Assembly: GCA_963738615.1 (NCBI GenBank)
Contig: CAVTXI010000019.1
Location: 1,736,001-1,800,000 of the forward strand
Direction of reading: 5' to 3'
DNA from: CAVTWY01 sp963738615
Lineage (GTDB): Bacteria; Pseudomonadota; Gammaproteobacteria; Burkholderiales; Burkholderiaceae_C
DNA length: 64,000 nucleotides
A program made the position numbers and the translations under genes. Below, in pieces: positions 37,322-45,942 of this stretch. A model generated the notes under the pieces. That model did not search any database. It saw only the letters and a program-made list of their open reading frames with translations, and was not told the origin of the DNA. Each line of letters starts with the position of its first letter. Position 1 is the stretch's first letter.

Positions 37322-38893
37322 ATGTCAGAACCTTCCGCTTCGACCGCTTCATCAGGCCCGCCGCCCACCTTCGGCAACCGTGCTGCGCGCGAAATGCTGC
37401 TGCTTCACGCCTACGAGTCGCTGAACGACGACGACACGAAGGATGACCACCCGCTGTGGACCCGCGCCGATGCGTTGTGGGCCACCAAGGCGGCCAGCCA
37501 GACCGTGGGCCCGCAGGGCACGCCACAGGCGTTCTTCGAAGCACGTGCGCACGCGGCGATGCAGCGCCTGGCGCCTCGTGACGAAGGCGTGCGCCGCGCG
37601 CTGAGCCTGCGCGGCTGGCGCTGGAGCCTGCTGCCGATTGCAGCGCTGATCGCCTTCGCACTCGGTGCGCTGGCCTACGACATCGGCACGCATCAACGGA
37701 TCGACCTGCTGTCGCTGCCGGTGTGGGCGTTGGTGCTGTGGAACCTTGCGATGTACGTCGTTCTACTCGTGTCCTGGGTGCGCAGTCTGGGTGCTGGCAA
37801 GCCGGCCTTCGGCGGGCTGCGCAAGTTCATCGGCAAACGGTTCGCCGCGCGCGTGGCCGCGTCACCGCGCAAGGCTCCGGCGCTGGCGGCCTTCGGCACG
37901 GCCTGGGCCGACATGTCGTGGCCCACCGCTGTGGCGCGGGCCGGGTCGGTGCTGCACCTCGCCGCTGCGGCGCTGGCGCTGGGACTTGTCGCGGGCATGT
38001 ACTTGCGCGGCCTGGTACTCGACTACCGCGCGGGCTGGCAGAGCACCTTCCTCGAGCCGCCGCGCGTGACAACGTTCTTGTCGACGGCGCTGGCGCCGGC
38101 TTCCATGGTCAGCGGCGTGCCCTTGCCCGACGAAGCCGCGGTGACGTCGCTGCGCCTGATGCCGGACCAACCTGCGACCGGCGAGGCGGCGTCGTGGATC
38201 CACCTTTATGCGGCCACGCTCGCCATCTTCGTGATCGTGCCGCGGCTGCTGCTGGCACTGGGCAGCGTGCTGCGCGGCTCGTGGCTGTCGCGCAAGCTGC
38301 CGGTGGTGATCGACGAGCCCTACCACCAGCGGCTGTTGCAGCAGCATCGGCAGCAACACGGCGGCTCGGGTGCGCGCGTGCGGGCGCATCCGCACGCCAC
38401 GGCGCCAGGGGCGTCGACCGCGCTGGCGCTTCGCAAGCTGGTGGCGCGCGTGCTCGGCGATGACACCGAGCTCGAGGTCGCGCCGACGGTGGCCTACGGT
38501 CATGAAGAGCAGGCCGCCGCAGGCGCGCTGACGACCACAACCGGCATGGTTGCCGCCGCGGGTGTGCCGCCCGCCGTCGAGATCGCGCTGTTCGATGCCA
38601 GCGCCACACCCGAAGTCGAGGCGCAGGGCCGCTTCGTCGAATCACTGCGCACGCGGTTGGCACGCGGCACGGCGCTGGTGATGGTGGTTGACGAAGCCGC
38701 CTTCGCCGCGCGCTTCGGCGCCGAAGGTGACCGCGTCGAGCAGCGCCGCGTTGCGTGGCGCGACCTGGCCGACAAGCTCGGCATGCCGGCACCCGTGTTC
38801 GTGAACCTGGACGCGACGTTGGCGGTCGAGCAGTCACGTGCATTGGACGCCGCGCTGTCGCAAGTCAACGCGCGCGCCTTGCCTGCCCCTTGA
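37322..38893 (+). CDS. DUF2868 membrane protein
   Basis: Intact 523-residue integral membrane protein of the DUF2868 family. Cytosolic N-terminus (GNRAAREMLLLHAYESLNDD), membrane segments near residues 110-130, 145-165, 210-235 and 285-310 (SLLPIAALIAFALGALAYDI, VWALVLWNLAMYVVLLVSWV, LHLAAAALALGLVAGMYLRG, HLYAATLAIFVIVPRLLLAL), and a long soluble C-terminal domain. 13 bases precede the DUF3482 GTPase. The pair is conserved in many Proteobacteria and thought to work together; its function is unknown. Confidence 0.88.
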   Translation: MSEPSASTASSGPPPTFGNRAAREMLLLHAYESLNDDDTKDDHPLWTRADALWATKAASQTVGPQGTPQAFFEARAHAAMQRLAPRDEGVRRALSLRGWRWSLLPIAALIAFALGALAYDIGTHQRIDLLSLPVWALVLWNLAMYVVLLVSWVRSLGAGKPAFGGLRKFIGKRFAARVAASPRKAPALAAFGTAWADMSWPTAVARAGSVLHLAAAALALGLVAGMYLRGLVLDYRAGWQSTFLEPPRVTTFLSTALAPASMVSGVPLPDEAAVTSLRLMPDQPATGEAASWIHLYAATLAIFVIVPRLLLALGSVLRGSWLSRKLPVVIDEPYHQRLLQQHRQQHGGSGARVRAHPHATAPGASTALALRKLVARVLGDDTELEVAPTVAYGHEEQAAAGALTTTTGMVAAAGVPPAVEIALFDASATPEVEAQGRFVESLRTRLARGTALVMVVDEAAFAARFGAEGDRVEQRRVAWRDLADKLGMPAPVFVNLDATLAVEQSRALDAALSQVNARALPAP

Positions 38894-38906
38894 ACCAAGC
38901 GTCGAT

Positions 38907-40592
38907 ATGAGCGAACTCACCAGCATCGGCGCCAACGTCTCGCTGAGCCTGGTGTCGCACACCAACGCCGGCAAGACCACGTTGGCGCGCACGCTGCTGG
39001 CGCGTGACATCGGCGAGGTGCGCGACGCCGCGCACGTGACCGAATTTGCCGAAGATCACCCGCTGGTGTCGACACCCGAAGGCGACACGCTGACGTTGTG
39101 GGACACGCCGGGCTTCGGCGACAGCGTGCGGCTGGTGAAGCGCCTGCGCGGCGAGGGCAACGTGATGGGCTGGTTCCTCGCGCAGGTGTGGGACCGTTTC
39201 CGTGACCGCGCCTTCTACGCCAGCCAGCAGGCGATGAAGAACGTGCGCGAGCGTGCCGACGTGGTGCTGTACCTCGTCAATGCGTCCGAGACGCCCGAGT
39301 CGGCCGGCTACATCGAGCCCGAGATGGAGCTGCTCGACTGGATGGGCAAGCCCGTGTTGGTGCTGCTGAATCAGCTGGGCCCACCGCGCGAAGGCGCGCT
39401 TGAAGACGCCGAGCTGGAAAGCTGGCGCGCTCGACTGGTGCGGTTCCCGCACGTCAAGGACCTGATGCCGCTGGACGCGTTCGCACGCTGTTGGGTGCAG
39501 GAATTCCACCTGCTGTCGCGCGTGCAGGCAGCGCTGCCCAATGACAAACGCGCGGCGATGTCGCGGCTGCTCGATGCGTGGCGGCTGAAGCGCCTGACGG
39601 CGTTCGATGCGTCGATGGACGAGCTGGCGCAAAGCCTGACGCGCATCGCATCGATGCGCGAGGTGATGCCCGAATCCGCGGGCATGCGCGGCACGCTTCG
39701 GCAACTGGGTGCGGCAGTCAGTGGGCTGTTCAAGCAGGCGGTCGGCAGCGTCGGTGGCGATGCCGCGGCCAACGGGCAGGCGCAAGGGCAAGCGGGCAGC
39801 GGCGCTGCGTCGCTGTTGCCGCCCGAAGCCCAGGCCGCGCAGCGTGCGCTGGCGTTGCGTGCCGACAGTGAAGTGCAGGCGAGTCTGGGCCGATTGATCG
39901 AACTGCACGGTCTGGACGGCAAGGCGAAGGCCGAGCTGACCGAACGCATCGCCCAGCACTTCGAGATGCAGTTGCATGTCGACGAACGCAAAGCCGCGAT
40001 GTTGGGCGGCGCCGTCACGGGCGCGTTGGGCGGGCTGGCTGCTGACGTCGGCAGCGCCGGCATGACGCTGGGCGGCGGCATGCTCGCAGGCGCCGTGCTG
40101 GGTGCGCTGGCTGCGGCCGGCGCGGCGCGCGGCGTGAACATCATGCGCGGGCGACAGGAATCATCGCTGGCGTGGAGCCCCGCGGCGATGGACGCCATGG
40201 TGGAAGCTGCGCTGCTGCGCTACCTGGCCGTGTCGCACTTCGGCCGTGGCCGTGGGCAGTGGCAGCAGGGCGAAGCGCCTGCGCACTGGCGCGGCGTGGT
40301 GCAGGCTGCGCTCGAGCCGCAGCGTGGTGGCTGGGCAGCGTTGTGGCAGCGACGCGCGTCCGGCACGGAATCTGCAGCGGTCAGCGTGGCTTCGACGCTT
40401 CAGCCTTCGACGCTTCAGCCTTTGTTGCGACAAGCCACAGCCGACGTGCTGGTGCGGCTCTATCCTGCGGCCAAGGGCGTGCTGGGATCGGGCGCGGGCG
40501 TGTCGACGACGACAGCACCAGACTCGACATCGGTGACCACGCCGTTGGAAACCACGACATCGTCTACGGCGACATCATCCGCGGCGTCGTAG
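38907..40592 (+). CDS. DUF3482 family GTPase
   Basis: Intact 561-residue P-loop GTPase. G1 SLVSHTNAGKTTLARTLL, G3 LTLWDTPGFGDSVRLV and G4-like VLVLLNQLGPP are in the first 190 residues. Then comes a helical domain and a glycine-rich membrane-associating region (MLGGAVTGALGGLAADVGSA and MTLGGGMLAGAVLGALAAAG), typical of the DUF3482 C-terminus. A Thr/Ser-rich tail follows a 15-bp tandem duplication (STLQPSTLQP). Partner of the preceding DUF2868 protein, probably at the inner membrane. Confidence 0.9.
   Translation: MSELTSIGANVSLSLVSHTNAGKTTLARTLLARDIGEVRDAAHVTEFAEDHPLVSTPEGDTLTLWDTPGFGDSVRLVKRLRGEGNVMGWFLAQVWDRFRDRAFYASQQAMKNVRERADVVLYLVNASETPESAGYIEPEMELLDWMGKPVLVLLNQLGPPREGALEDAELESWRARLVRFPHVKDLMPLDAFARCWVQEFHLLSRVQAALPNDKRAAMSRLLDAWRLKRLTAFDASMDELAQSLTRIASMREVMPESAGMRGTLRQLGAAVSGLFKQAVGSVGGDAAANGQAQGQAGSGAASLLPPEAQAAQRALALRADSEVQASLGRLIELHGLDGKAKAELTERIAQHFEMQLHVDERKAAMLGGAVTGALGGLAADVGSAGMTLGGGMLAGAVLGALAAAGAARGVNIMRGRQESSLAWSPAAMDAMVEAALLRYLAVSHFGRGRGQWQQGEAPAHWRGVVQAALEPQRGGWAALWQRRASGTESAAVSVASTLQPSTLQPLLRQATADVLVRLYPAAKGVLGSGAGVSTTTAPDSTSVTTPLETTTSSTATSSAAS
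40391..40420 (+). repeat. 15-bp exact tandem duplication in the GTPase gene
   Basis: ttcgacgcttcagcc occurs twice in tandem (40391-40405, 40406-40420), duplicating STLQP in the C-terminal tail. In frame, so length-variable without breaking the gene. Confidence 0.85.
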
Positions 40593-40609
40593 GCGCAGGA
40601 GGTGCAGTG

Positions 40610-41272
40610 ATGGAGAAAGACCGTTGGGATCTCGGGCGCATCAGCGGCATTCCGGTCGCGATGCACTGGACGGTGCTGATCACCGCGCTGTGGCTGCTGT
40701 TCTGGCTGCGCGACGTCGTCGGCACGTTGATCGCGGTGCCGGTGCTGCTGCTGGTGCTGCTCGCGCACGAGTTCGGCCACGTGTTCGTCGCGCGCCGCAA
40801 GCGCGTGGGTGTGTTCGACATCATGCTGTCGGGCCTGCACGGCCACACCGGCCACGACACCGCGAACCATCGCGACGACGTTGCCATCGCCTGGGGCGGC
40901 GTGGGCGCGCAGATGGTGCTGCTGGTGCTGGCGCTGCTGGTCACCTTCTTCGTTGTGCCGCTGCTGCCTGCGGTCGTGATGCGATTTGTCAGCCCGGTGC
41001 TGTTCGTGCTGGTCGAGCTGAACATTTTCTTCGCCGTGATCGCGCTGCTGCCCATCGGCCCTTTCGACGGCCATCGCGCCTGGAAGGTGATCGGCATCGT
41101 GAAGACGTGGTGGAAGAAGCGCGGCGAGCCCAAACCGCTGAGTGAGAAGCAGCATCGTGACCTCGACAAACAGTCGCGCGCCGAGGTCGTGGATCTGGTG
41201 GAGCGCTTGAAGAAGAAGAGTGCCCAGAAGCAGGACGAACAGCAGGCCAAGGGCAAGGACACCTTGCATTGA
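40610..41272 (+). CDS. M50-type (site-2 protease-like) membrane metalloprotease
   Basis: Intact 220-residue intramembrane-protease-like protein. A helix carries the zinc motif LLVLLAHEFGHVFVARRKRV (HEFGH). The second conserved region IALLPIGPFDGHRAWKVIG supplies the third zinc ligand Asp (LDG-like FDG). A charged C-terminal tail (LVERLKKKSAQKQDEQQAKG) is cytosolic. ATG 40610 is preceded by aggaggtg, 17 bases after the GTPase, so it belongs to the DUF2868/GTPase operon. Substrate unknown. Confidence 0.88.
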   Translation: MEKDRWDLGRISGIPVAMHWTVLITALWLLFWLRDVVGTLIAVPVLLLVLLAHEFGHVFVARRKRVGVFDIMLSGLHGHTGHDTANHRDDVAIAWGGVGAQMVLLVLALLVTFFVVPLLPAVVMRFVSPVLFVLVELNIFFAVIALLPIGPFDGHRAWKVIGIVKTWWKKRGEPKPLSEKQHRDLDKQSRAEVVDLVERLKKKSAQKQDEQQAKGKDTLH

Positions 41273-41323
41273 CTGCTCGAGCCGCGGACCGTTCTGACAC
41301 GCCACGCTGCGCTAACTGCCGCG

Positions 41324-41725
41324 ATGCCCGTGCCGCCGCGTTCGTCGTCTCAGGCGCTGGTCGCCCAGGCGCTTGCCGAGGTCACGACCGTCGACGTTGC
41401 CGAAGCGCTGCGCCTGCAAAACGACGAAGGAGCGCTGCTGGTCGATCTACGCGAAGCCGTCGAACTGAACACCGAAGGCTCGATCCCCGGCGCGCACCAC
41501 ACGCCTCGAGGCCTGCTCGAGTTCGTCGTCGACCCGCAAAGCGCCTGGCACGACCCCGCATTCGCCGACGCGTCGCGGCCCTACGTGCTGTTCTGCGGCA
41601 TCGGCTGGCGATCGGCGCTGGCGGCGCGGACGATGCAGCAGATGGGCTTCACGCGGGTCGTCCACCTGGGCGGCGGCTTCGCGGCGTGGAAGGCGCTTGA
41701 CCTGCATAAGCATCAAAAAGCTTAG
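41324..41725 (+). CDS. rhodanese-like sulfurtransferase
   Basis: Intact 133-residue single-domain rhodanese. LLVDLREAVELNTEGSIPGA is followed by the active-site loop YVLFCGIGWRSALAARTMQQ, with the catalytic Cys starting a C-x-x-G-W-R-S loop, and HLGGGFAAWKAL. Cytosolic sulfur transfer or cyanide detoxification is the family role. Follows the M50 gene by 51 bases. Confidence 0.9.
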   Translation: MPVPPRSSSQALVAQALAEVTTVDVAEALRLQNDEGALLVDLREAVELNTEGSIPGAHHTPRGLLEFVVDPQSAWHDPAFADASRPYVLFCGIGWRSALAARTMQQMGFTRVVHLGGGFAAWKALDLHKHQKA

Positions 41726-41734
41726 CGAAAGCCA

Positions 41735-41748
41735 AGTTTTGATAAACT
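41735..41748. promoter_or_regulatory. AGTTT-TGAT-AAACT diad before hipB-like gene
   Basis: A 5-base perfect inverted repeat in a locally AT-rich stretch (ttttgataaactatatg) eight bases before the hipB ATG. It probably overlaps the promoter and is a candidate autoregulatory operator. No Shine-Dalgarno is visible before ATG 41756. Confidence 0.45.
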
Positions 41749-41755
41749 ATATGCA

Positions 41756-42114
41756 ATGTCAAAGAACGCTCCCGCCCTCGAGGCGTTGCCACCTGCGGTG
41801 CACACCGCGCTGCGGTCGCTGGGCGAACACCTGGCCATCGCACGCGTGCGTCGGCGCGAATCGCAGCGCGTTTGGGCGCAGCGCCTGGGGGTGTCGGTCC
41901 CCACGTTGATCCGGCTCGAGAAGGGCGACGCGGGCGTCAGCATCGGCATCGTCGCCACCGCCCTTTGGCTGGTCGGTCGGGTCGGCGATTTGCCGCTGCT
42001 GGCCGACCCGCAGGCCGACCGCGGCGCGCTGGAACAAGACGTACGCGCTGCCGTGCAACGCCGCACGGTGCGCAAGGCCGCGTCGGTGCAGGCGCGACTG
42101 GCCCGCAGAAGTGA
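41756..42114 (+). CDS. HipB-like XRE-family antitoxin/regulator
   Basis: Helix-turn-helix protein of about 119 residues: LGEHLAIARVRRRESQRVWA followed by QRLGVSVPTLIRLEKGDAGV, the XRE/Cro fold. As written the frame runs on into hipA. A shift near 42100 would give ARK and TGA at 42112-42114, the expected HipB end. HipB represses the operon and neutralises HipA. Confidence 0.78.
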
Positions 42115-42157
42115 GCCCAAGTGGGCCTACCCGAGGCGGCGCCGCTTGAACGCTGCC

Positions 42158-43431
42158 ATGCATCCGTACCAGCCACGCGACGAGCTCTTCCTCTGGTGGC
42201 TCGCTGACCCCGCGCAGCCGGTCTTCATCGGCACGCTGCACATGGTGCGAACGATGCGCGGCGTGTCGCTGCGCTACGGCGCCGACTGGCTTGCGCGCGG
42301 CTTCGCGCTTAGCGAAGACCTGCCGCTGATCGACCAGGAGTTCATGCCGCTCGAGAAGGAATGCGCGGCCGGTGCGGTCGACGACGCGCGGCCCGACCGC
42401 TGGGGCGAGCGCGTGATCCGGCACATCGATCGGCCGGCGCGCCTGTCGCTGCTCGAGTACTTGTACTTCGCGGGCGACGAACGTTTCGGTGCCTTGGGCG
42501 TGTCGACCTCGGGTACGTTCGTACCAGCCGCGCGGCACCGGGCCATTGCCCACCCTGGCCGATACGCAAGCCCTGCACGACCTGGTCCGCAAGGTGCTGG
42601 CCGGCGAGCCAATTCCGCAGGCGCAGCAGCGCCTGATCCTGCCCGGCGTGACGATGGGCGGCGCGCGCCCGAAAGCGCTGCTGCAAATCGACGGCGAGCC
42701 CTGGGTCGTGAAATTCGCCGATGGCGAGCCGACCGATGCGCCGCTGGTCGAGCACGCGACGATGACGCTGGCGCGCAAGGCGCGCATTCGCAGCGCGGAC
42801 ACGCGCGCCATCCGCCTGGTCGACGGCCATGCAGTCGCGGTACGGCGCTTCGACCGTGCGCTGCACCCGCCTGGGCGAGGGCGAGGGCGCGGGCGCAGCC
42901 TGGTCACGCGCCGCGTGCACGCGCTGTCGGCCAAGGTGGCGCTCGGGGCCGCGGGCGAGCCGATGGGCTACCCCGAGCTGGCGCAGTTGCTGCGTCGCCG
43001 CGGCGTCGTCGCCAACGGGGTCAACATCGCGCAGATGCATGAATTGTTCCGCCGCATGGTGTTCAACATCCTGATCGACAACACCGACGATCACGAGAAG
43101 AACCACGTGCTGCTGGTCGACGACGCACAGCAGGTCGGCCTGTCGCCGGCTTTCGATGTGCTGCCCAGCGGCCAGGCGTTGGGCTTTCAGCAGATGCGCG
43201 TCGGCGAAGCGCAGGCCGATTCGACGCTGGCCAACGCGTTGTCGATGCATCGCCAGTTTGGTCTCGACGCGGCCGATGCGCACGCACAGGTGCGTGAGGT
43301 CGCGCGCGTGATCGCCCGCTGGCAGGCGCACTTCGCGAAGGCCGGCGTCAGCGCGACGTGACATCGCGCAGTACGTGCAGCAGATCGACCGGCCGTTCCT
43401 GCGCGAACAGCGCGAGGCCTACGCCCGCTGA
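42158..43431 (+). CDS. HipA-like Ser/Thr kinase toxin (frameshifted)
   Basis: HipA-fold kinase of about 424 residues. The N-terminal subdomain is FLWWLADPAQPVFIGTLHMV, RGFALSEDLPLIDQEFMP and RLSLLEYLYFAGDERFGALG. After a +1 shift near 42520, the kinase core shows GVTMGGARPKALLQIDGEPW (P-loop-like with Lys), WVVKFADGEP, the catalytic NILIDNTDDHEKNHVLLVDD and LSPAFDVLP. A second +1 shift near 43355 restores DIAQYVQQIDRPFLREQREA to the stop at 43431. HipA kinases inactivate tRNA synthetases or other targets and promote dormancy; the target here is unknown. Confidence 0.82.
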
Positions 43432-43513
43432 GGTGCGGGTCCCGGGGCTCGCCGCATACTTGGGCGCAGACCGCCCCGACAGGGCACCAACGTCACACCC
43501 GAGGGGAGACTCC

Positions 43514-45032
43514 ATGCCGCACCACACCCGTCGTCATCGTCCTTCATTCCTGGCCGCCGTGTTGCTGGCCGCGTCGCTCGTCACCGCGGCTGGCTGCGGC
43601 ACCAAGACGCAGAACCCCGTGACCGGCCGCAGCGAACGCTCGGTGATGGACGAACAGACCGAGATCAGCGAAGGCACGAAGGCGCATGAGCAGATCTTGA
43701 AAGAGTACGGGGTCGTCGCGAACCCGCGCCTTCAAGCCTACGTCAACGACCTGGGCCAGAAGCTCGCGAAGCAGTCGCACCGCGCCAACCTGAAGTGGAC
43801 CTTCACGGTACTCGACAACCCCGAGGTCAACGCCTTTGCGCTGCCGGGCGGTTTCGTGTACGTCACGCGCGGCATCATGGCCTACCTGGGCAGCGAAGCG
43901 GATCTGGCCGGCGTGATCGGCCACGAGATCGGCCACGTCACGGCACGCCACGGCGCGCAACGCGCCACGCGCCAGCAGCGCGCGGGTGTGGGCGTCATGG
44001 CCGCCACGGTGCTGGGCGTGTTGGCCGAAGTGGCGGGCGTGACCGGCGCGGCGCAGGCGGTGTCGCAAGCGTCGCAGGCGACGGCCGCGGGGTACGTTGC
44101 CAGCTACAGCCGCGACCAGGAACTGCAAGCCGACAAACTCGGTGCCGAATATCTGCAACGCGTCAACTACGACCCACGCAACATGGTCGACGTGATCGGC
44201 GTGTTGAAGAACCAGGAACGTTTCGCGGTCGACGCCGCCAAGGCCGAAGGCCGTCAGGTCAGCGAAGGCACCAACTGGCTGGCTTCGCACCCCAGCAACG
44301 ATCAACGCTTGGCCGACATCACGCGCATCGCCAACGAATACAAAGGCAAATACGTCGACGAAGGCCGCGACCGGTACATGCGTGCGATCGACGGTATGAA
44401 TTTCGGCGAATCAAAAGAACAAGGCGTGACGCGCGGCCGCAATTTCTATCATGAAGGCCTGGGTTTCGCCTTCACTGCCCCGCAGGGCTGGAAGATCGAC
44501 AACGACGCCGATTCTTTGACCTTCATTGCAGCCGACGGCACCGCCGGCCTGATGGTCCGCCCGGTGCCGCCCAAAGCCGGCAACACGCACGAAGAAATCA
44601 TCCGCAACGCGCTCAAGCCCGTGAGCGGGCGCACCGAGGCGCGCACGTTGAACGGGTTGCGCGCGACGCTACTTCGAAGGCACGCGCCGCAACGAAGAGG
44701 GTCAAAACGAAGCCATCCGCGCGACCATCGCCACAGGCCCCAACAACGCCAACTACGCCTTCATCTACGCCGCGAAAGATCAGGCATCGCTGAACAAGAA
44801 CCTGCGCGGCCTGATGGAAACCGAATCGTCGTTCCGCACGATGAACGCGAACGACCGCGGCGCCGCCCGACCATGGAACGTGAAGGTCGTGCCCTATCCA
44901 CGCGGCGGCTTCGCCGAACTGGCGCGGCAATCGCCGCTGACGACGAACGCCGAGGGCCAGTTGAAGCTGATCAACGGCGTGTATGCCGGGGGCGAGCCGA
45001 AGGTTGGGGAGCCGGTGAAGGTGGTGCAGTAG
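43514..45032 (+). CDS. M48-family metalloprotease lipoprotein (one frameshift)
   Basis: Periplasmic zinc metalloprotease of about 505 residues. Lipoprotein signal with lipobox LVTAAGC. The catalytic motif is AGVIGHEIGHVTARHGAQRA (HEIGH), and the third zinc ligand Glu lies in SRDQELQADKLGAEYLQRVN. BepA/LoiP-like in layout. A C-terminal extra domain (GLGFAFTAPQGWKIDNDADS) continues past a +1 shift near 44670 to EAIRATIATGPNNANYAFIY. Probably involved in envelope protein quality control. Confidence 0.9.
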
Positions 45033-45075
45033 TAGCGGTAGTAGCAGTCGTAGCTGGAGGAGTAGGAGTAGGGCT
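45028..45075 (+). repeat. gtag/ggag simple-sequence tract
   Basis: About 48 bases rich in gtagtag, gtagcag and ggagtagg words between the M48 stop and the ATPase start. Compositionally unlike the surroundings. The purine-rich end provides a possible ribosome site for the next gene. Confidence 0.6.
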
Positions 45076-45078
45076 TGC

Positions 45079-45822
45079 ATGGCGCGGCGCACCTCGGCCT
45101 ATTTGCGACGCGTATCGCTGCGCCCGGACGTGCAGCCGGACCAGGACGCGTACCCGTTCGATATTCCCGCGGTGCGCGCCATCGACGAGATCGAGTTCCA
45201 CCCGAACGTCACCTTCTTCGTCGGCGAGAACGGTTCGGGTAAATCGACGGTGCTCGAAGCCATCGCGGTTGCGCTGGGCTTCGGTGCCGAGGGCGGCACG
45301 AAGAACGTTCGCTTCAGCACCGTCGATTCGGTATCACCGCTGCACGAAGCGCTGCGCGTCGCGCGCGGCGTGCCACAGCCGCGCGATGGCTATTTTCTGC
45401 GCGCCGAAAGTTTCTTCAACGTTGCCTCGTACATGGACGAGGTCGGCTATGCCGGCACCTATGGGGGCTCACTCCACGAACGTTCGCATGGCGAGGCCTT
45501 CATGGCCGTGCTGCTGAACAAGCTGCGCGGCGACGGCATCTATCTGCTGGACGAACCCGAGGCAGCCCTGTCGCCGAGCCGGCAGATGGCGGCGCTGCGG
45601 GCAATTCACCAACTGGTCGAGGCGTCGTCGCAATTCGTCATCGCGACGCACTCGCCGATCCTGCTGGCGTATCCGCACGCCCGGATCATCCAGTTCGATC
45701 GTTCGGGCGTGAGCGAAGTGGCCTATGAAGACACCGAGCACTACGCGATCACGCGCGACTTTCTGAACAACCACTCGAAGCGGATGGAGCAGTTGTTGGC
45801 TGATGACGAGGGCGGCGAGTGA
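45079..45822 (+). CDS. AAA/ABC-type ATPase (RecF/SMC-like nucleotide-binding protein)
   Basis: Intact 247-residue ATPase. Walker A TFFVGENGSGKSTVLEAIAV. A short signature-like GSLHERSHGEAFMAVLLNKL, Walker B GIYLLDEPEAALSPSRQMAA and the switch His in FVIATHSPILLAYP follow. No transmembrane or transporter partner is adjacent, and the architecture is that of stand-alone 'AAA_21/AAA_23' proteins, whose roles range from DNA repair to defence. Function unknown here. Confidence 0.83.
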   Translation: MARRTSAYLRRVSLRPDVQPDQDAYPFDIPAVRAIDEIEFHPNVTFFVGENGSGKSTVLEAIAVALGFGAEGGTKNVRFSTVDSVSPLHEALRVARGVPQPRDGYFLRAESFFNVASYMDEVGYAGTYGGSLHERSHGEAFMAVLLNKLRGDGIYLLDEPEAALSPSRQMAALRAIHQLVEASSQFVIATHSPILLAYPHARIIQFDRSGVSEVAYEDTEHYAITRDFLNNHSKRMEQLLADDEGGE

Positions 45823-45942
45823 GTCAGGGTTGGGCGCACGGACTAGGGGAACGCCACGAGCTTCTCTCCGGGCAAGCCCTCTGGCACGCGGCTGGCGGTG
45901 CGTCTGGAATCGAGACTTCCTAACACCTTCCCCGAGATCACC

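Noticed and set aside
41756..43042. A genuine HipB-HipA fusion protein
   Set aside because: The shared frame depends on a frameshift near 42100; a stop typical for HipB lies one frame away at 42114 and HipA has its own ATG at 42158.
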